Positions 61,600-64,000 of a stretch of DNA of 64,000 nucleotides are shown in pieces. Every line of letters begins with the position of its first letter. Position 1 is the stretch's first letter. The notes beneath the pieces were generated by a model. It searched no databases and was not told where the DNA came from. It saw only the letters and a program-made list of their open reading frames with translations. The translations under genes and the position numbers were made by a program. Origin of the DNA: Pseudomonas sp. FEN (lineage in GTDB: Bacteria > Pseudomonadota > Gammaproteobacteria > Pseudomonadales > Pseudomonadaceae); NCBI RefSeq assembly GCF_904067045.1, contig NZ_CAJFDC010000007.1:124001-188000 (forward strand), in the 5' to 3' direction.

Positions 61600-62511
61600 A
61601 TGAGAGCGCCTCAAATGAATGAACCTCGCCCTGCTATCAGCCCCGTACGCATTGCCGTCGTGCAGTTCGACCCCCAAGCCGGCGTTGCCCACATCCCGCG
61701 CAACCTGGACCTGAGCCTGGCACTGGCGGACCAGGCGGTGCGCGGCGGCGCCGACCTGATCGTGCTGCCGGAACTGGCCAACACCGGCTACAGCTTCCAG
61801 AACCGTCAGGAAGCCTTCGCCCATGCCGAAGCCGTACCGGAAGGCCCCTGCGTGCAAGCCTGGATGAACTTCGCCCGGGAACATCGGATTTACCTGGCGG
61901 CCGGCATCGCCGAATGTGACGGGGTGCAGTTGTTCGACACAGCGGTGCTGGTCGGGCCGGACGGCTTTATCGGCAAGTACCGCAAGGCGCACTTGTGGAA
62001 TGAGGAGAAGCTCTGGTTTACCCCCGGGAACCTGGGTTTCCCGGTGTTCGACACGCCCATCGGACGGATCGGCCTGCTGATCTGCTGGGACATCTGGTTT
62101 CCCGAAGTACCGCGCCTGTTGAGCCAGCAAGGGGCCGATATCATCTGCAGCCTGAACAACTGGGTCTGGACCCCGCCACCGCTGTTCGACGAAACCGGCA
62201 AATGCATGGCCTCCTACCTGACCATCACCGCCGCCCACGTCAACAATGTGTTTATCGCCGCGGCCAATCGCATCGGCAGTGATCGCGGCGAGCGCTTCCT
62301 CGGTTGCTCGCTGATCGCCGGGACCAACGGCTGGCCTCTCGGCGAAGTAGCGTCGCCCGTCGATGAAACGGTGCTTTTCGCCGATATCGACCTGGTCAGC
62401 GCCCGCGCCGCGCCGATCTGGAACAGCCTGAACGACCTGCCCAGGGACCGCCGGACCGACCTCTACGATGGCATGCTCGGCTACATCCGGCACCCTGGCC
62501 TGCCGCGCTGA
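61600..62511 (+). CDS. Nitrilase-superfamily amidase (carbon-nitrogen hydrolase)
   Basis: 303 aa from ATG 61600; a second ATG at 61615 (protein starting MNEPRPAIS) is equally plausible and has GAGAG upstream. The catalytic triad is complete: Glu58 (VLPELANTGY), Lys129 (GKYRKAHLW) and Cys162 (LLICWDIWFPE). The family includes aliphatic amidases, N-carbamoylases and DavA-type 5-aminovaleramidases. Together with the preceding monooxygenase-like flavoenzyme, hydrolysis of the amide to the free carboxylate is the most likely role. It lies 97 nt after the oxidase gene and 11 nt before the membrane-protein gene. Confidence 0.85.
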   Translation: MRAPQMNEPRPAISPVRIAVVQFDPQAGVAHIPRNLDLSLALADQAVRGGADLIVLPELANTGYSFQNRQEAFAHAEAVPEGPCVQAWMNFAREHRIYLAAGIAECDGVQLFDTAVLVGPDGFIGKYRKAHLWNEEKLWFTPGNLGFPVFDTPIGRIGLLICWDIWFPEVPRLLSQQGADIICSLNNWVWTPPPLFDETGKCMASYLTITAAHVNNVFIAAANRIGSDRGERFLGCSLIAGTNGWPLGEVASPVDETVLFADIDLVSARAAPIWNSLNDLPRDRRTDLYDGMLGYIRHPGLPR

Positions 62512-62522
62512 AGGGGGTCGAC

Positions 62523-63701
62523 ATGAACAACACCGCCAACCGGGGTCGACTCAATTACCTGCCCGTCTGCCTGCTCATCCTGGGCCTGATTGTTTCCGCT
62601 CTGCTGATTGCCGGGATGATCCTGCTCGGCAATGTCTTCGCCGGGGCCGGCTACCTGCATATGCTGGAGCGCCTGCCGGCTCCCGATGCCTGGCTGCGCT
62701 GGGTGATCGGCGATATCAGCGAAGTCGCGTTCTACAAGCATGAACTGGCCTCGCTGGGCCTGCTGGCCGGGGCCGGGCTGGCCCATTGGGCCCATCGCCG
62801 CGGCAAGGCCTGGCAGGGCTTTGCCATTTGCTACGGCAGCGGTCTGTGGCCCTGGTTGATCGGCAGTTCGCTGCTGGGCCTGCTGTTGAGCAACCTGCTG
62901 TGGGGCTGGAGCGTGCCGCGCTATGGCTGGCAACCGACCTTCGCCGCCTTTGTCTCCGTTCCCGCCGCCACCGTGCTGCTGTTTGGCGCGGGCGCGAGGA
63001 TCGCGCTCAGCGGCGCGGTCATGGGTGCGCTGCTGGTCACGCCACTATGCCTGCTGATCGTCAACTTTGTCTGCAACCCATTGCACCTGCCGGCGGTCAT
63101 TGGCAATGTGCTGGGGATGGCCATCGGCAGCGTGATTGCCTTTACGCTCTATCGACGCTGGCCGGCGCTGGTGAAACCCGAACCGCCAGTGGCCGCCGCG
63201 CCAGCGCCCGCACCACAGGCCGGCAACCATGGCCTGATCTGGGGAATGCGGCGGGTGCTGGCGGACTTTTCCGAAGCGCCCTTCTTCGGTAACGAATGGG
63301 CGAGCCTGGGGCTGCTGCTGGGAGTAGTGCTGGCCTACGCGCTCAACCCGGCCGGACCGGCCTACGGCTCGGACTTGCTGCTGCCGATACTCGCGGCCCA
63401 GACCCTGGCGTCGGCCATCGGCGTGCTCATCTGGCGACGGCGATGGATGGCGCGAGGCTGGTACCCGACCTACATCCCGATTGTCTCGGTCGCCCCGGCC
63501 GCCGTGCTGGCCCATGGCGGCGATGCGCTGGTGGTGGTCACCTGCGCCCTGCTCGGCGCCTTGATCGCTCCGCCGCTGGCCGTCGCCCTGTCACGGCGAA
63601 TCCCCGGGCATATGCATCCATATATTGGCAATGTGCTGTCGATGGCGCTCAGCACGGCGCTGATCGTGCCGTTGATCGGCTGGTTGATACGGTCCTTCTA
63701 G
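62523..63701 (+). CDS. Polytopic membrane protein with two homologous halves, unknown function
   Basis: 392 aa, about ten to twelve hydrophobic segments. Residues 64-205 and 248-383 are clearly repeated: DISEVAFYKHELASLGLL / DFSEAPFFGNEWASLGLL, GWQPTFAAFVSVPAATVL / GWYPTYIPIVSVAPAAVL, and HLPAVIGNVLGMA / HMHPYIGNVLSMA. A Pro/Ala-rich linker (218-233) joins the halves, and one extra helix precedes the first. Two-fold repeats are typical of transporters. The gene starts 11 nt after the amidase stop, behind AAGGGGG, so it is in the same operon. It may import the amino acid or amine, or export the product. I do not recognise a named family. Confidence 0.8.
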   Translation: MNNTANRGRLNYLPVCLLILGLIVSALLIAGMILLGNVFAGAGYLHMLERLPAPDAWLRWVIGDISEVAFYKHELASLGLLAGAGLAHWAHRRGKAWQGFAICYGSGLWPWLIGSSLLGLLLSNLLWGWSVPRYGWQPTFAAFVSVPAATVLLFGAGARIALSGAVMGALLVTPLCLLIVNFVCNPLHLPAVIGNVLGMAIGSVIAFTLYRRWPALVKPEPPVAAAPAPAPQAGNHGLIWGMRRVLADFSEAPFFGNEWASLGLLLGVVLAYALNPAGPAYGSDLLLPILAAQTLASAIGVLIWRRRWMARGWYPTYIPIVSVAPAAVLAHGGDALVVVTCALLGALIAPPLAVALSRRIPGHMHPYIGNVLSMALSTALIVPLIGWLIRSF

Positions 63702-63779
63702 GAACTCGATTGCTGGCGATGGGGCCCTTGAGTCTTGCGGCGCCTGTTTGGACGCCATCGCCAGCAAGCCGGCTCCCAC
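63700..63779. repeat. REPIN (first of two)
   Basis: GGAACTCGATTGCTGGCGATGGGGCC and GGACGCCATCGCCAGCAAGCCGGCTCCCACC are two inverted REP arms around a short loop, starting at the end of the membrane-protein gene. Confidence 0.8.
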
Positions 63780-63820
63780 CGTACAGCGTCGAACACAGGC
63801 CCTGCGTATGACACGGACCT

Positions 63821-63903
63821 GTAGGAGCCGAGCTTGCTCGCGAAGAGGCCCCCAAGCCTTGCACCGTCTATTCGGACGCCATCGCCAGCAAGCCGGCTCC
63901 TAC
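63821..63903. repeat. REPIN (second of two)
   Basis: GTAGGAGCCGAGCTTGCTCG... and ...GCCAGCAAGCCGGCTCCTAC face each other; the right arm repeats 15 or more bases of the first REPIN exactly. The remaining 97 bases to the window end show no gene. Confidence 0.85.
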
Positions 63904-64000
63904 ATCTAGGTTGAAGATCGTATTCACATAGCCCTGTCCCGGCGGATCGACAGTGTGCCTCTTCACCGTCCAGCGACAGTGCTTTTGCCTCCACCCGGCG

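Overview
The window is about 64 kb of GC-rich chromosomal DNA from a fluorescent-type Pseudomonas, most likely of the P. fluorescens group. The evidence is the gene content and order (cyoAB, dsbB, flavohaemoglobin/NorR-type regulator, a complete dcw cluster from mraZ to lpxC, rnpB, rsmI, lpoA, yraN, gmhA, dolP, sspBA, petCBA, rpsI-rplM), the usual Pseudomonas protein lengths, and REP/REPIN repeats with a GTAGGAGC...GCTTGCTCGCG core. I saw no tRNA, insertion sequence, prophage or CRISPR array.

Layout. 1-3.7 kb: the start of the cyo ubiquinol oxidase operon (minus strand, running off the left edge), a 730-bp gene-free stretch with a strong plus-strand terminator and a candidate small RNA, and dsbB. 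4-7 kb: a nitric-oxide detoxification pair, hmp and a divergent NorR-type sigma-54 activator, separated by three GT-N7-AC boxes. 7-11.4 kb: cheV, a GNAT acetyltransferase, a small periplasmic protein, a YkgJ-type cysteine-cluster protein and an Aer-like PAS chemoreceptor. 11.6-18.5 kb: a small basic-tailed protein and a chaperone-usher fimbrial cluster with two chaperones, one usher, a two-domain tip adhesin, a major pilin and a very short pilin-like protein. 18.8-25.1 kb: an RND efflux adaptor and permease followed by a two-component system, with a TGACA-N4-TGTCA operator upstream. 25.3-27.4 kb: a 74-residue secreted protein and a diguanylate cyclase whose 5' end lacks a normal start codon.

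27.5-45.4 kb, all on the minus strand, is the division and cell-wall cluster mraZ-rsmH-ftsL-ftsI-murE-murF-mraY-murD-ftsW-murG-murC-ddlB-ftsQ-ftsA-ftsZ-lpxC. Most junctions overlap by 1-11 nt, and it is driven by a good sigma-70 promoter with three 10-bp-phased MraZ-type boxes. 45.6-46.0 kb is the RNase P RNA. 46.1-50.7 kb holds rsmI, divergent from lpoA-yraN-gmhA-dolP. 50.8-55.7 kb (minus) carries sspB-sspA, the cytochrome bc1 operon petABC and the rplM-rpsI ribosomal operon.

55.9-63.7 kb is the accessory part: a Tas-like aldo/keto reductase, an acyl-CoA dehydrogenase, a GlxA-type (DJ-1/AraC) regulator, a large FAD amino-acid oxidase/monooxygenase, a nitrilase-family amidase and an undescribed membrane protein made of two tandem homologous halves. 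The last three genes look like a pathway that converts an amino acid to an amide and then to an acid, with an associated membrane protein. This is the best candidate for an uncharacterised system. The right end is non-coding and carries two REPINs.
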